NCBI RefSeq assembly: GCF_031834615.1
Contig: NZ_CP115543.1
Span: 3,979,001 to 4,043,000 of the forward strand
DNA: 64,000 nucleotides
From: Stenotrophomonas aracearum
GTDB lineage: Bacteria; Pseudomonadota; Gammaproteobacteria; Xanthomonadales; Xanthomonadaceae
Direction of reading: 5' to 3'
Part shown: positions 26,333 through 33,878 of the stretch, piece after piece
Position numbering within the stretch: position 1 is the stretch's first letter
Layout of the letters: each line of letters starts with the position of its first letter
Program-made: the position numbers and the translations under genes
Notes under the pieces: generated by a model
What the model was told of the DNA's origin: nothing
Databases searched by the model: none
Seen by the model: only the letters and a program-made list of their open reading frames with translations

Positions 26333-26878
26333 TCAGTCTTCGATGTCGTCCACCTCCGGGTGTTTGATGCCGAGCTTGGCGATCAGTTGCGAGTACTCGT
26401 CGTTGTTGGGCGACTGCGCCTCGCCTTCGCCGCGCACCGGCGGGTTGCTGTGGGTGAGCTGCTTGCCATTGGCGTCGTACAGGTAGAACCATTCGCAGAA
26501 CGCACAGCCGTACGGCAGCTCGCCGTACTGCACCACGAAATACGGTGTTCCCTGCGCGTCTTCAACGCAGGCCAGGCCAACGGCGGTGTAGCCACTCATT
26601 TCAGCCGGGGCATCGACGGTGCGGCGCTGGCCGTCCTTCTCGATTTCCAGGCGCGTCTGCGTCGCCTGCCCGTCCTGGGCTGGCAACGCGGTCAGGTGCA
26701 GCCGTGCACCTGCGCATTCCTTGTGCATGCCTTTCTCTTCCTGCTGGGTGGGTGAAGGGGTGGCTGCCGGCGCTGCGGCGGCAGGCTCGGGTGTGGCGGC
26801 GGCCCCGGGGGTTCCGGAGGGTGCACTGCACGCGGCCAACAGAAGGGCGAACGCGGGTACGAAACGCAGTTTCGACAT
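26333..26878 (-). CDS. Lipoprotein, candidate effector-immunity protein
   Basis: This 181-residue lipoprotein has a lipobox (ALLLAACSAP) ending in Cys at residue 20, followed by a Pro/Ala-rich linker. The folded part has paired cysteines (KECAGAR; LACVED; YGCAFCEWFYLYD). The ATG at 26878 is preceded by GGAG. It ends 44 bases before the hydrolase effector gene on the same strand. Immunity proteins of X-T4SS effectors (X-Tfi) are typically periplasmic lipoproteins encoded next to the effector, so this is the inferred role. No homologue is recalled with certainty. Confidence 0.7.
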   Translation of the reverse strand: MSKLRFVPAFALLLAACSAPSGTPGAAATPEPAAAAPAATPSPTQQEEKGMHKECAGARLHLTALPAQDGQATQTRLEIEKDGQRRTVDAPAEMSGYTAVGLACVEDAQGTPYFVVQYGELPYGCAFCEWFYLYDANGKQLTHSNPPVRGEGEAQSPNNDEYSQLIAKLGIKHPEVDDIED

Positions 26879-26928
26879 CACAGGCTCCGTTGTGGAAAGG
26901 GCCGCGTGCGGACGCGCGGCACTCCAAC

Positions 26929-27462
26929 TCAGATCGACTCGTCGGTCATGCGCACCAGCTGCCAGCACGGGCGCTGGGCGAAGTAGTACGACTGCTGGTT
27001 GCTGGTGTCCGGCGTACGGATCAGCACTTTCATGCTGCCGTCGTCCTGCCGGCTCACCTGCATTTCCCGCCCCATGTCCTTCAAGCCTGACGGATTGGGC
27101 ATGACTGGCCAGGTCACGTCGGCCAGCGGTACGTTTTCGGTTACCAGTTTGGGCTCTTCGCCCTGGGTGTCGTAGCGCTCGCTGATCAGGGGGTTGGCCA
27201 CGGACTTTTCCTGCAGTGCGATTTCCCGCCCGAACTGCGGCAGGAAGGCGTCGAAATCTGCGTGGGCGCAGTTGGCGGTCGCGTCAGCGCTCGTCGCAGC
27301 GGGTGCGGCAGGTTCACTGGCTTCGGGGGCGATCGTGGACGCTGTGGTCGACGGCGGCGCTGCGTTTGCGTTTGCGGGCTCGATGGCGGCGTCGGGCTTG
27401 CACGCGGCCAGCAGGATGCTCAGCGAAACGGCGAGCAGGGTCATGGAACGATGATGGGACAA
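26929..27462 (-). CDS. Second lipoprotein, candidate immunity protein
   Basis: This 177-residue lipoprotein has signal peptide SMTLLAVSLSILLAACKPD with lipobox LAAC, then a long Ala/Pro/Ser/Thr-rich tether to about residue 60. The rest is a compact domain with two cysteines (NCAHADF, RPCWQLVRM). The TTG at 27462 is preferred because a strong AGGAGG lies five bases upstream; the first ATG, six codons later, is too far from it. It is the first gene of the lipoprotein-lipoprotein-effector operon. It may protect against the same effector or a second activity of it. Confidence 0.65.
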   Translation of the reverse strand: MSHHRSMTLLAVSLSILLAACKPDAAIEPANANAAPPSTTASTIAPEASEPAAPAATSADATANCAHADFDAFLPQFGREIALQEKSVANPLISERYDTQGEEPKLVTENVPLADVTWPVMPNPSGLKDMGREMQVSRQDDGSMKVLIRTPDTSNQQSYYFAQRPCWQLVRMTDESI

Positions 27463-27700
27463 CGGATCCTCCTGATTCGTGTCGTGGCGTACATCACACT
27501 ACGCCGGGTCGCGTAGCATAGCGACGCGCCAATGCGATGACGTTCACATATCCGCTACATCGCGGCTTGCGCATGCCATGCGTGATGTGAGGCACATGAT
27601 TTACGTGAAGCTCATCACAATGTAATGCGTGTGCTTTTATTGTCTTCCCTGGCGATGTCAGCCCTTTGACACCCGCCCCTGCTTCCTGGTGATTGGCTCG

Positions 27701-28377
27701 ATGCGCATCAACGTTCTCCAGCTTCCGGTGTCTGATGTATCCGCAGTCGCTGCGTGGTTCGGCGAGGTCATGCAACTTCCTGTACAGGGCAGTGCCGTGC
27801 AGATCGGCTGGACCACGCTGCAGCTTCGCGACGCTGGGAGTGACCCGGTCGGTGGCGTCCACCTGGCCTTCAACGTCCCGGCCGATCGCTTCGAGGCTGC
27901 CACCGCATGGCTGCTGGAACGCTCGCCGTTGCAGCGCAATGCCAAGGCGAGGCCCACTTCACCTTCGGCGGGCGCTGGGAGTCGGAATCGATCTACTACG
28001 ACGGCCCCGACGCCTTGATCCTGGAACTGATTGGTCGTCGGCGGTTGCCTGCCTCCGGGCGTACCGGCGCGTTCCACGGCAGCGAGCTCACCTGCATCAG
28101 CGAAGTGGGCCTGCCCACTGCCGATGTCGCCGCGCTGACCGCCCGCGCCGAGGCGACCTTCGGGCTGCAGCCGCTCAGCCCGCCGACCCCGCACTTCGCC
28201 GCACTGGGCGACGACGAAGGCCTTTTGATCGTCGTGGATGCCACACGCCACTGGTTCCCGGAGCAGAAGGTGCTGCCCAATGCACGCGGGATCGAGGTCA
28301 CGCTGGGTGATGTGGACGCCGGGCAGCTGGCCGATGACGTCGAAGGCTGGCAGCTCACTGCGCCCCAAGCAGGCTGA
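27701..28377 (+). pseudogene. VOC/glyoxalase-family protein with frameshift
   Basis: Two overlapping plus-strand frames join into one vicinal-oxygen-chelate protein of about 225 residues. The first half runs MRINVLQLPVSDVSAVAAWF to LQRNAK; the second continues with EAHFTFGGRWESESIYYDGP and DALILELIGRR, then a second VOC-like half (CISEVGLPTADVAAL, LIVVDATRHWFP). One base is missing near 27945. Proteins of this form bind a metal with one His/Glu set per half; the enzymatic activity is not predictable. A true lesion and a sequencing error are both possible. Confidence 0.75.
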
Positions 28378-28446
28378 ACACGCCGCCTGCGCGCATTCAC
28401 CTGCGCGGCCAGTACATTTGCTGAGCCACGACGGGTAGAAGGACCG

Positions 28447-29838
28447 TTGCGCGGTCCCTGCGCCGGCAACACAGTGGCTGCAGCCCACCCCAGGTTGCCC
28501 GCCGTGGAACTGCTCACCTCCGCCCCCGCTTCCGACCCCACCCGGGACGATCCTGCACTTGGCCCCCTGCTGGAGGTGGATGCGCGGCTGGCCAAACTGG
28601 GAGGGAAGATTCGCATCCTCTCCGGCCTGGCGTGGCCCATCGAAACGGAGACCCGCTTCCTGGAAGGCTGGCGCGCCGGCAAGCCGGAACTGCCGGCCCC
28701 ACCCACCCCGCCGCAGGACCACGCCGAAACCATCGCCGCGCTCGATGACATCCTGCAGCGCCTGGATCGCGGCCACCCGGTGGGCGACTGGCTGTACCGC
28801 ACCGCGTGGAGCATGCGCGTGGCCGCGCGCATGCTCTCCAGCATCGGCACGCCGCAGTTCACCGAGTGCTCCACCCTGCTCTACGGGCACCCCAGTACCC
28901 AGTACCGCTCGCAGACCACCACCACGGCGCACTCGGCCGCGCAGATGCTGGCCATCACGGACCAGCTGCTGGGTTCGCAGTACGTACCCCGCATTGCCTA
29001 CGACATTCCCGCGCCGGACTTCTCGGAGATGCTGCGCAAGCGCATCGATCCCTTCTTCACCGACGACCCGGTGAAGGTGGTGCTGGACACCGAGCTGGCC
29101 TCCAAGGCCGCCGCCGGCAGCAAGGTCATCCGCCTGCGCGCGGACGCGCTGTTCTCACAGCTGGACCTGGACCAGCTGGTGGAGCACGAAGCCTTCATCC
29201 ACGCCGGCACCCTGCTCAATGGCAAGCACCAGCCATGGCTGCGTTGCCTGGGCACCGGCTCGCCGCGTACAACGCGTACGCAGGAAGGCCTGGCCACGTT
29301 CTCGGAGATCATCACCGGATCGATGGACATCAACCGGTTGCGCCGCCTTGCGCTGCGAGTGGTCCGGTTGCAGGAAGCGCTGGAAGGCGCGGACTTCATC
29401 GATGTCTTCAAGGCCTTCCTGGCCGCCGGCCAATCCGAGGAAGACAGTTACCGAAGCGCCGCGCGCATCTTCCGTGGTGGCGACGTGCGCGGTCGCGTGT
29501 GCTTCACCAAGGACGGCGCCTACCTGGAAGGCCTGCTGCTGGTCACCGCCTTCATCAAGCGCGCCCTGCATGAGAATCGCGGCGATACGTTGCGACTGCT
29601 GTTCTGCGGCCGCGTGGACCTGGGCGACCTGGTCACGCTGGCACCGTATCGCGCCTCCGGGCTGATCGCGCCGCCGCGCTATGTGCCGCCGTGGGCGCAG
29701 CATCCGGAGCGGGTGCTGGCTACGCTGGCCTTCTCGACGGCCGCACAGGCGATGCGGCTGGATACGTTCGACCTGGGGCGGTTCTCGGCGGTTGAGGATG
29801 AGTTGATGGCGGGGGCAGAGAGTCGGGCTACGTCGTGA
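28447..29838 (+). CDS. QEGLA-motif protein (DUF1704, metallopeptidase-like)
   Basis: This protein of up to 463 residues belongs to the family annotated as flavohemoglobin-expression-modulating QEGLA motif proteins. The signature RTQEGLATFSEII and the upstream VEHEAFIHAGTLLNGKHQP are both present; HExxxH plus the later Glu of the QEGLA segment look like a zinc-peptidase site, as in the related MATCAP tyrosine carboxypeptidases. The role in bacteria is not established. The start is uncertain: the TTG at 28447 follows AGAAGGA but lies in a small hairpin (GGACCG/CGGTCC), and GTG codons at 28474 and 28504 are alternatives. Confidence 0.8.
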   Translation: MRGPCAGNTVAAAHPRLPAVELLTSAPASDPTRDDPALGPLLEVDARLAKLGGKIRILSGLAWPIETETRFLEGWRAGKPELPAPPTPPQDHAETIAALDDILQRLDRGHPVGDWLYRTAWSMRVAARMLSSIGTPQFTECSTLLYGHPSTQYRSQTTTTAHSAAQMLAITDQLLGSQYVPRIAYDIPAPDFSEMLRKRIDPFFTDDPVKVVLDTELASKAAAGSKVIRLRADALFSQLDLDQLVEHEAFIHAGTLLNGKHQPWLRCLGTGSPRTTRTQEGLATFSEIITGSMDINRLRRLALRVVRLQEALEGADFIDVFKAFLAAGQSEEDSYRSAARIFRGGDVRGRVCFTKDGAYLEGLLLVTAFIKRALHENRGDTLRLLFCGRVDLGDLVTLAPYRASGLIAPPRYVPPWAQHPERVLATLAFSTAAQAMRLDTFDLGRFSAVEDELMAGAESRATS

Positions 29839-29844
29839 AGCTGC

Positions 29845-30273
29845 TCACTCGGCCTCGTCCTCTTCCCGGTACAACCCCATGTTGGCCAGCGACAACTGCA
29901 TGTACATGAAAGCGGCGGCCGCGTCGGACATCGTTCCGTCGACCGGACACGAATCAAGCCAGTCCCTGATCTCCGCGTTGTAGGGACTCACGGCGTTGGC
30001 GAACTCAAGCTTTTCCTCTTCAGTCGCCGTTTCCTCCACCACGTCCCTGATGGCGTCATCGCAGATGCCCCAGTACCAGGCCAGTGGCAACAGCACCCGC
30101 AAGCTCTCCGGAACATCGGCGGGGTCCAGCGGAATCCTGGCGGCGACGATGTCAGCCGGTGTCACGAGAGCGGCAAACTCCTCGGCGGTACCCATCTGGC
30201 CATGATGAAGCTTATCGCTGCGCTGGCCTCGAAAAGGCGCCAGAACATGGTCCAGCATTGATTTCACATCCAT
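29845..30273 (-). CDS. Hypothetical protein, cytosolic paralogue of 30314-30763
   Basis: This 142-residue acidic protein has no signal peptide. The ATG at 30273 has GGGGAG seven bases upstream. Most of it aligns by eye with the next gene: EEFAALVTPADIVAAR, WYWGICDDAIRD, NAVSPYNAEIRDWLDS, MSDAAAAFMYMQLSLANMG. The function is unknown; the two genes are clearly a tandem duplication. I see no toxin or polymorphic-toxin gene beside them that would make them immunity proteins, though their small size and duplication recall such families. Confidence 0.65.
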   Translation of the reverse strand: MDVKSMLDHVLAPFRGQRSDKLHHGQMGTAEEFAALVTPADIVAARIPLDPADVPESLRVLLPLAWYWGICDDAIRDVVEETATEEEKLEFANAVSPYNAEIRDWLDSCPVDGTMSDAAAAFMYMQLSLANMGLYREEDEAE

Positions 30274-30313
30274 CGAGCATCTCCCCAATCAATCGAGATT
30301 CCAAGGCCATCCC

Positions 30314-30763
30314 TCAGCCCTGATCTACTGCTTCTTCATAGAACCCAAGCTCATCCAGGGCAGACTGCATGAACATGAAGGCGGCCGCTTCGTCGCTCAT
30401 GTCGGAACCTTGTGGAAAGCTGTCCAGCCACTTCGTGATTCGAGCGTTGTACGGGTTTACGGAAGCCGCGAACTTTGATTTTTCCTCGACGGTGGCCGCG
30501 TCCAGTGCCGCTTCGCGAATGGCGTCGTCACCGATGCCCCAGCGCTCGGCAAATGGCACCAGCGCCCTCAGCTCCCCGGGAACCCTGGCAGGATTCACGC
30601 GGAGGCGCGCGGCTTCAATGTCCGCTCGGGTGACTCCGGCAGCGAACTCCTGAGCGGCGTCAATCTGACCGAGCTTGAGCTCTGAACCCTGGGACGCGCT
30701 ACACCCACTCGACGCACAGCAAAGCACTGCGATCAGACCCATCCACTGGCTACGCTTACTCAC
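30314..30763 (-). CDS. Hypothetical lipoprotein, paralogue of 29845-30273
   Basis: This 149-residue protein starts at GTG 30763 after an AGGGGA. Its N-terminus is a lipoprotein signal (WMGLIAVLCCASSGCSAS). The mature part matches its neighbour: QEFAAGVTRADIEAARL, RWGIGDDAIREAA, ASVNPYNARITKWLDS, MSDEAAAFMFMQSALDELG. One paralogue is therefore exported and membrane-anchored and the other stays in the cytoplasm. The function is unknown. Confidence 0.65.
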   Translation of the reverse strand: MSKRSQWMGLIAVLCCASSGCSASQGSELKLGQIDAAQEFAAGVTRADIEAARLRVNPARVPGELRALVPFAERWGIGDDAIREAALDAATVEEKSKFAASVNPYNARITKWLDSFPQGSDMSDEAAAFMFMQSALDELGFYEEAVDQG

Positions 30764-30817
30764 GGTGTTCCCCTCATGAGTGATTCCGGTTTTGCCCGGT
30801 CGCGGCGATCTTAGTAC

Positions 30818-30845
30818 AAAAAAGGCCCCGCCGAAGCGGGGCCTC
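30818..30845 (-). terminator. Intrinsic terminator after Gln-rich gene
   Basis: AGGCCCCGC (30823-30831) and GCGGGGCCT (30836-30844) form a nine-pair stem with a CGAA loop. On the minus strand it is followed by T residues (complement of the A run at 30818-30822). It lies 25 bases past the stop of the 48-residue gene. Confidence 0.8.
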
Positions 30846-30869
30846 ATCGTCCGGCGCTACAGCCAGCCG

Positions 30870-31016
30870 TCACTCTTCTTCGTCCTTCCAGCCCTGCTGC
30901 TGGTTCTGGTTGCGCTGCTGCTGTTCCTGCTGCTGTTGCTGCTGCTGGTCGCGTCCGCGCCCCTCCTGCTGACCACGCTGGTTCTGCTGGGAACTCTGAT
31001 TGCGCTGCTGGGCCAT
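30870..31016 (-). CDS. 48-residue glutamine-rich small protein
   Basis: A short minus-strand gene runs from ATG 31016 to TGA 30870. The product is dominated by Gln, Asn and Arg, with a run QQQQQQQEQQQRNQNQQQ in the middle and an acidic end GWKDEEE. A GGAG seven bases before the ATG and a strong terminator just after the stop support a real, separately transcribed gene. The composition resembles low-complexity or stress-type small proteins; it has no signal or membrane segment. The function is unknown. Confidence 0.65.
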   Translation of the reverse strand: MAQQRNQSSQQNQRGQQEGRGRDQQQQQQQEQQQRNQNQQQGWKDEEE

Positions 31017-31454
31017 CTCGGATCTCCGGAAGCCGCGGGCGGGATGCCGCGGTCAGGGCCATGCTGTGCAGGGGTCGGTTAAAACCATGTGGCAATTTGC
31101 ATACGAATTCGTCAAACGCGAGCATGAACTCGTCCGCAAGCAGCGCGTTCTCAGGGACTTTGGCGAGATCCCGGGCACGACTTATTCCACAATGGAATGC
31201 GCTCATGTCCCTATCCGCTTTCCGCCGCAGTCAGCAGCATGAACGCGCACCCGCGCGCGGATTCGGTGTCATTCGATTTGCGCAACCTATCGAAGTCCGA
31301 TTGACGCCGTCTTTTGCACTGGGCAAAGCAGTTTCACGGGCCCTATCAGTAAAGCGCCAAACACGTTCCAGTTCCAGCACCTGAATTCGCATCATCTGGA
31401 ATGGTGCAGATACGCACGTTGACGCCTCCCGGGGTGCCGCGCATGTTCCCTGCG
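31017..31454. other. Intergenic upstream of type I-like operon
   Basis: There is no supported gene. A 51-codon plus-strand frame from an ATG at about 31087 has no recognisable domain. The region between the Gln-rich gene and the S-like gene must contain the promoters of both, but no confident -35/-10 pair was identified. Confidence 0.4.
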
Positions 31455-32054
31455 ATGAACACTTCACACACCATCGCAAGGCTGGGAGACATCGCCAGCA
31501 TCCGCCAGGGACATCCTTTTCGCGGAGCGATCAGAGCAGCCGTGGATGGATCGGTTCGGGTCATCCAGTTGAAGAACGTCGGTGTGAATGGCATGGACGA
31601 TGTGCATGCCCTGATGCGCACGCATCTAAGCAACCGAAAAGCGCCGGACTGGGTGAAGGATGGGGACGTGGTGCTTACAGCACGAGGTGGTCACCCGATG
31701 GCAGCGTTGCTCACCGATCCGCCAGAGAGGACGGTGTGCAGCCCTCACCTTTACGTGATTCGGGTAGCTGATGCGGTCAGGGCTTTGCCTGCGTTCATCG
31801 CCTGGCAGTTGAACCAGTCCTCCGCCCGGGAGCACTTACACAGGCAATCCGCCGGATCACGTCAGCAGAGCCTTCGGAAGGCATCCGTCGAGGACCTGCC
31901 GATGAGGCTGCCGCCGCTGCACCAACAGCAGCGCATCGTGACCATCGCCAGGGCGGCACTGCTTGAGCGCTCCCACTGCGAGCAGTTGATCGCAGCGCGC
32001 AATGAAGAGGTCTCGTGCTATGCGGCCCGCCTTCTCGACGGCGCAACCGTCTGA
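31455..32054 (+). CDS. HsdS-like half-size specificity protein
   Basis: This 199-residue protein looks like one target-recognition half of a type I restriction S subunit: RLGDIASIRQGHPFRG, VIQLKNVG, DWVKDGDVVLTARG, YVIRV and a C-terminal spacer helix (LPPLHQQQRIVTIARAALLE). Canonical HsdS has two such halves and about 400 residues, so this protein must dimerise to bind a bipartite target or has a different role. It is followed at 103 bases by an HsdM-like gene and then an HsdR-like gene, both with degenerate active sites. Confidence 0.75.
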   Translation: MNTSHTIARLGDIASIRQGHPFRGAIRAAVDGSVRVIQLKNVGVNGMDDVHALMRTHLSNRKAPDWVKDGDVVLTARGGHPMAALLTDPPERTVCSPHLYVIRVADAVRALPAFIAWQLNQSSAREHLHRQSAGSRQQSLRKASVEDLPMRLPPLHQQQRIVTIARAALLERSHCEQLIAARNEEVSCYAARLLDGATV

Positions 32055-32157
32055 TGCGTTGAAGCGCTGCACGCCGATGATTCTGCAAGCAATATCTTGT
32101 TTTCGGATATCGAGAGAACGGATGTAGGGTCGGCGAACCGATCACTACATACACGCG

Positions 32158-33657
32158 ATGATGACAACCGAAACCCCGGCCACCCTTGCCGCCCTGGTCC
32201 ATGCGCGTGATGCGCTCGGCGAGGTCAGGCGTCCCGATGCCGACACGCATCTGACCCTGTCCCTGCTCCTGCTCAAGCTGGCCAGCGACGCGCACCAGGC
32301 CTGCACCCCGCATGCTGCCCAGGCGCCGTTCGACCGGTTGCGTTCGGTGCCGTTCTGCGTTCCGGCGCATGCGCGATTCGCGACGCTGTACCGGCAACGC
32401 CACGCGCAGGGCAACGGGCTGCGGGTCATGACGGCGCTGCGGGTGTTCACGCTGGCCAACCCGCGCAAGCTGGGCGGCATCTTCCCCGCGCTGCAGCTGG
32501 GCGATGCGCTGCCTTCCGATGAGACCCGTCGTGACGAGGTGCTGCTGCACCTGCTGGAACGTCTGGCGCTGCCGGCGCTGAACTTCCGTGGGCAGCCCGG
32601 CTTTGGCAATGTCTGCATCAGCGATGCCGTGGAAGGTCTGCTGGAGCGCCCGGTGGCCGGGCGCGGCCCGGTCGAGGCGGGCCAGGTACCGGCTGCGTTG
32701 GCTTGGTTGATGGCGGCGCTTACCGATCCCGACGCCCGCGAGTCTGTGTACGACCCCATCTGCCGGCAGGGCACGTTGCTGCTGGCTGCCTCGCGCCGGA
32801 TGCGCAGGAACGGAGCCGAGGGCAGCCCGGCGTACCGCTACCCGTTGTATGGGCAGGAGGCCGACCCGCTGCTGTGTGCCGTTGCTCGCCTGCGCCTGCT
32901 GCTGCATGGCAGTGACAACCCGCATCTGCGGTCGCGCGACGCATTGGAGGATCCGCTGCTGGAAGACGGTCGCCTGCAGCGCTTCCACGTGGCGCTGGCC
33001 TGTCCGCCGCTGCACCTCAAATGGATCTCCGCACAGGCTGCCCACGACCCGTACCTGCGCTTCCTGCACGGCACCGCACCCCGCCAGTGGGCGCATGCCG
33101 CACTGATCCAGCACATGCTGGCCACGCTGAATCCACAGCGCGGACGCATGGTGATAGTAGTGCCGCACGGGGTGCTGTTCCGCGATGGCGAGGAAGCCCG
33201 GATCCGCCAGGCATGGCTGGACGCGAACCTGGTGGAAACCGTGATCGGGCTGCCGGACCGCCTGTTCGCCGGGTCGTCGGTAGCGACCGCCCTGCTGGTG
33301 CTGCGTAGGGTGCGAAAGGACGAAGCGGTGCTGTTCATCGATGCACGCGGGCTGTCCACTGCGGGCAAGCGTGGTCCGCGCCTCGATATGGAGGGAGCGG
33401 AAGCGCTGCTGCGCCTGTGTGCAAAACGTACAAGCGAACCGGGATTGGCGCATCTGGCACTGCTCGATGAGATCACCGCCAACCACGGCAACCTGAGCAT
33501 TGCGCGTTACGTGCGGCCAGTACCGGTTCACGCCGCTACCGACCTTGCCACTCTGCGTTCACGGCGTGCAGCGCTGGAAACGACATTCGCAGCGATCCAG
33601 CAGGAGTTGAACGCCGAGTTGGACGCGCTGGAGCGCGAGTTCTCGAAACTGGCCTGA
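32158..33657 (+). CDS. HsdM-like protein with degraded methylase motifs
   Basis: This 499-residue protein follows the HsdM fold in order, but key motifs are changed. The SAM-binding motif, normally DPACGTGGFL, reads DPICRQGTLLLAA. The catalytic motif, normally NPPF, reads ACPPLHLKW, so the Asn that activates adenine is replaced by Cys. Non-catalytic family landmarks remain: YGQEADPLLCAVARLRLLLHG, MVIVVPHGVLFRDGEEARIR, VIGLPDRLFAGSSVATALLV and LFIDARG. The frame is open and codon use is normal for the genome, so it is maintained rather than decaying. It probably no longer methylates DNA but may keep the structural role of holding the S and R partners. Confidence 0.75.
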   Translation: MMTTETPATLAALVHARDALGEVRRPDADTHLTLSLLLLKLASDAHQACTPHAAQAPFDRLRSVPFCVPAHARFATLYRQRHAQGNGLRVMTALRVFTLANPRKLGGIFPALQLGDALPSDETRRDEVLLHLLERLALPALNFRGQPGFGNVCISDAVEGLLERPVAGRGPVEAGQVPAALAWLMAALTDPDARESVYDPICRQGTLLLAASRRMRRNGAEGSPAYRYPLYGQEADPLLCAVARLRLLLHGSDNPHLRSRDALEDPLLEDGRLQRFHVALACPPLHLKWISAQAAHDPYLRFLHGTAPRQWAHAALIQHMLATLNPQRGRMVIVVPHGVLFRDGEEARIRQAWLDANLVETVIGLPDRLFAGSSVATALLVLRRVRKDEAVLFIDARGLSTAGKRGPRLDMEGAEALLRLCAKRTSEPGLAHLALLDEITANHGNLSIARYVRPVPVHAATDLATLRSRRAALETTFAAIQQELNAELDALEREFSKLA

Positions 33658-33776
33658 AACGACGCGTAAAGGTGCGACCGATTGGCGTCCTCTATTCGAA
33701 TTTGAAAATGCATTGATAACGCGTTCCGCGTTCTACACATCGAACGCATGATTCGGAATGATGCACACAGTGTGAG

Positions 33777-33878
33777 ATGGATGTGATCGAACACACTGTC
33801 CGCATGAACATCGCCCACCCCAACTTCGTCGTCGCGGACGTACGTCTCCGCCCCCGTCTTTCCGAGGTGCTCGCATGA
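33777..33878 (+). CDS. Possible small ORF coupled to HsdR-like gene
   Basis: A frame of 33 codons (or 24 from the internal ATG at 33804) ends in TGA overlapping the ATG of the HsdR-like gene (ATGA). The peptide ends ADVRLRPRLSEVLA. The overlap suggests translational coupling, for example a leader controlling the large gene, but no strong ribosome binding site was found and it could be chance. Confidence 0.3.
   Translation: MDVIEHTVRMNIAHPNFVVADVRLRPRLSEVLA

Noticed and set aside
31087..31242. 51-codon plus-strand frame upstream of the S-like gene
   Set aside because: No ribosome binding site, no domain, and codon use unlike neighbouring genes.
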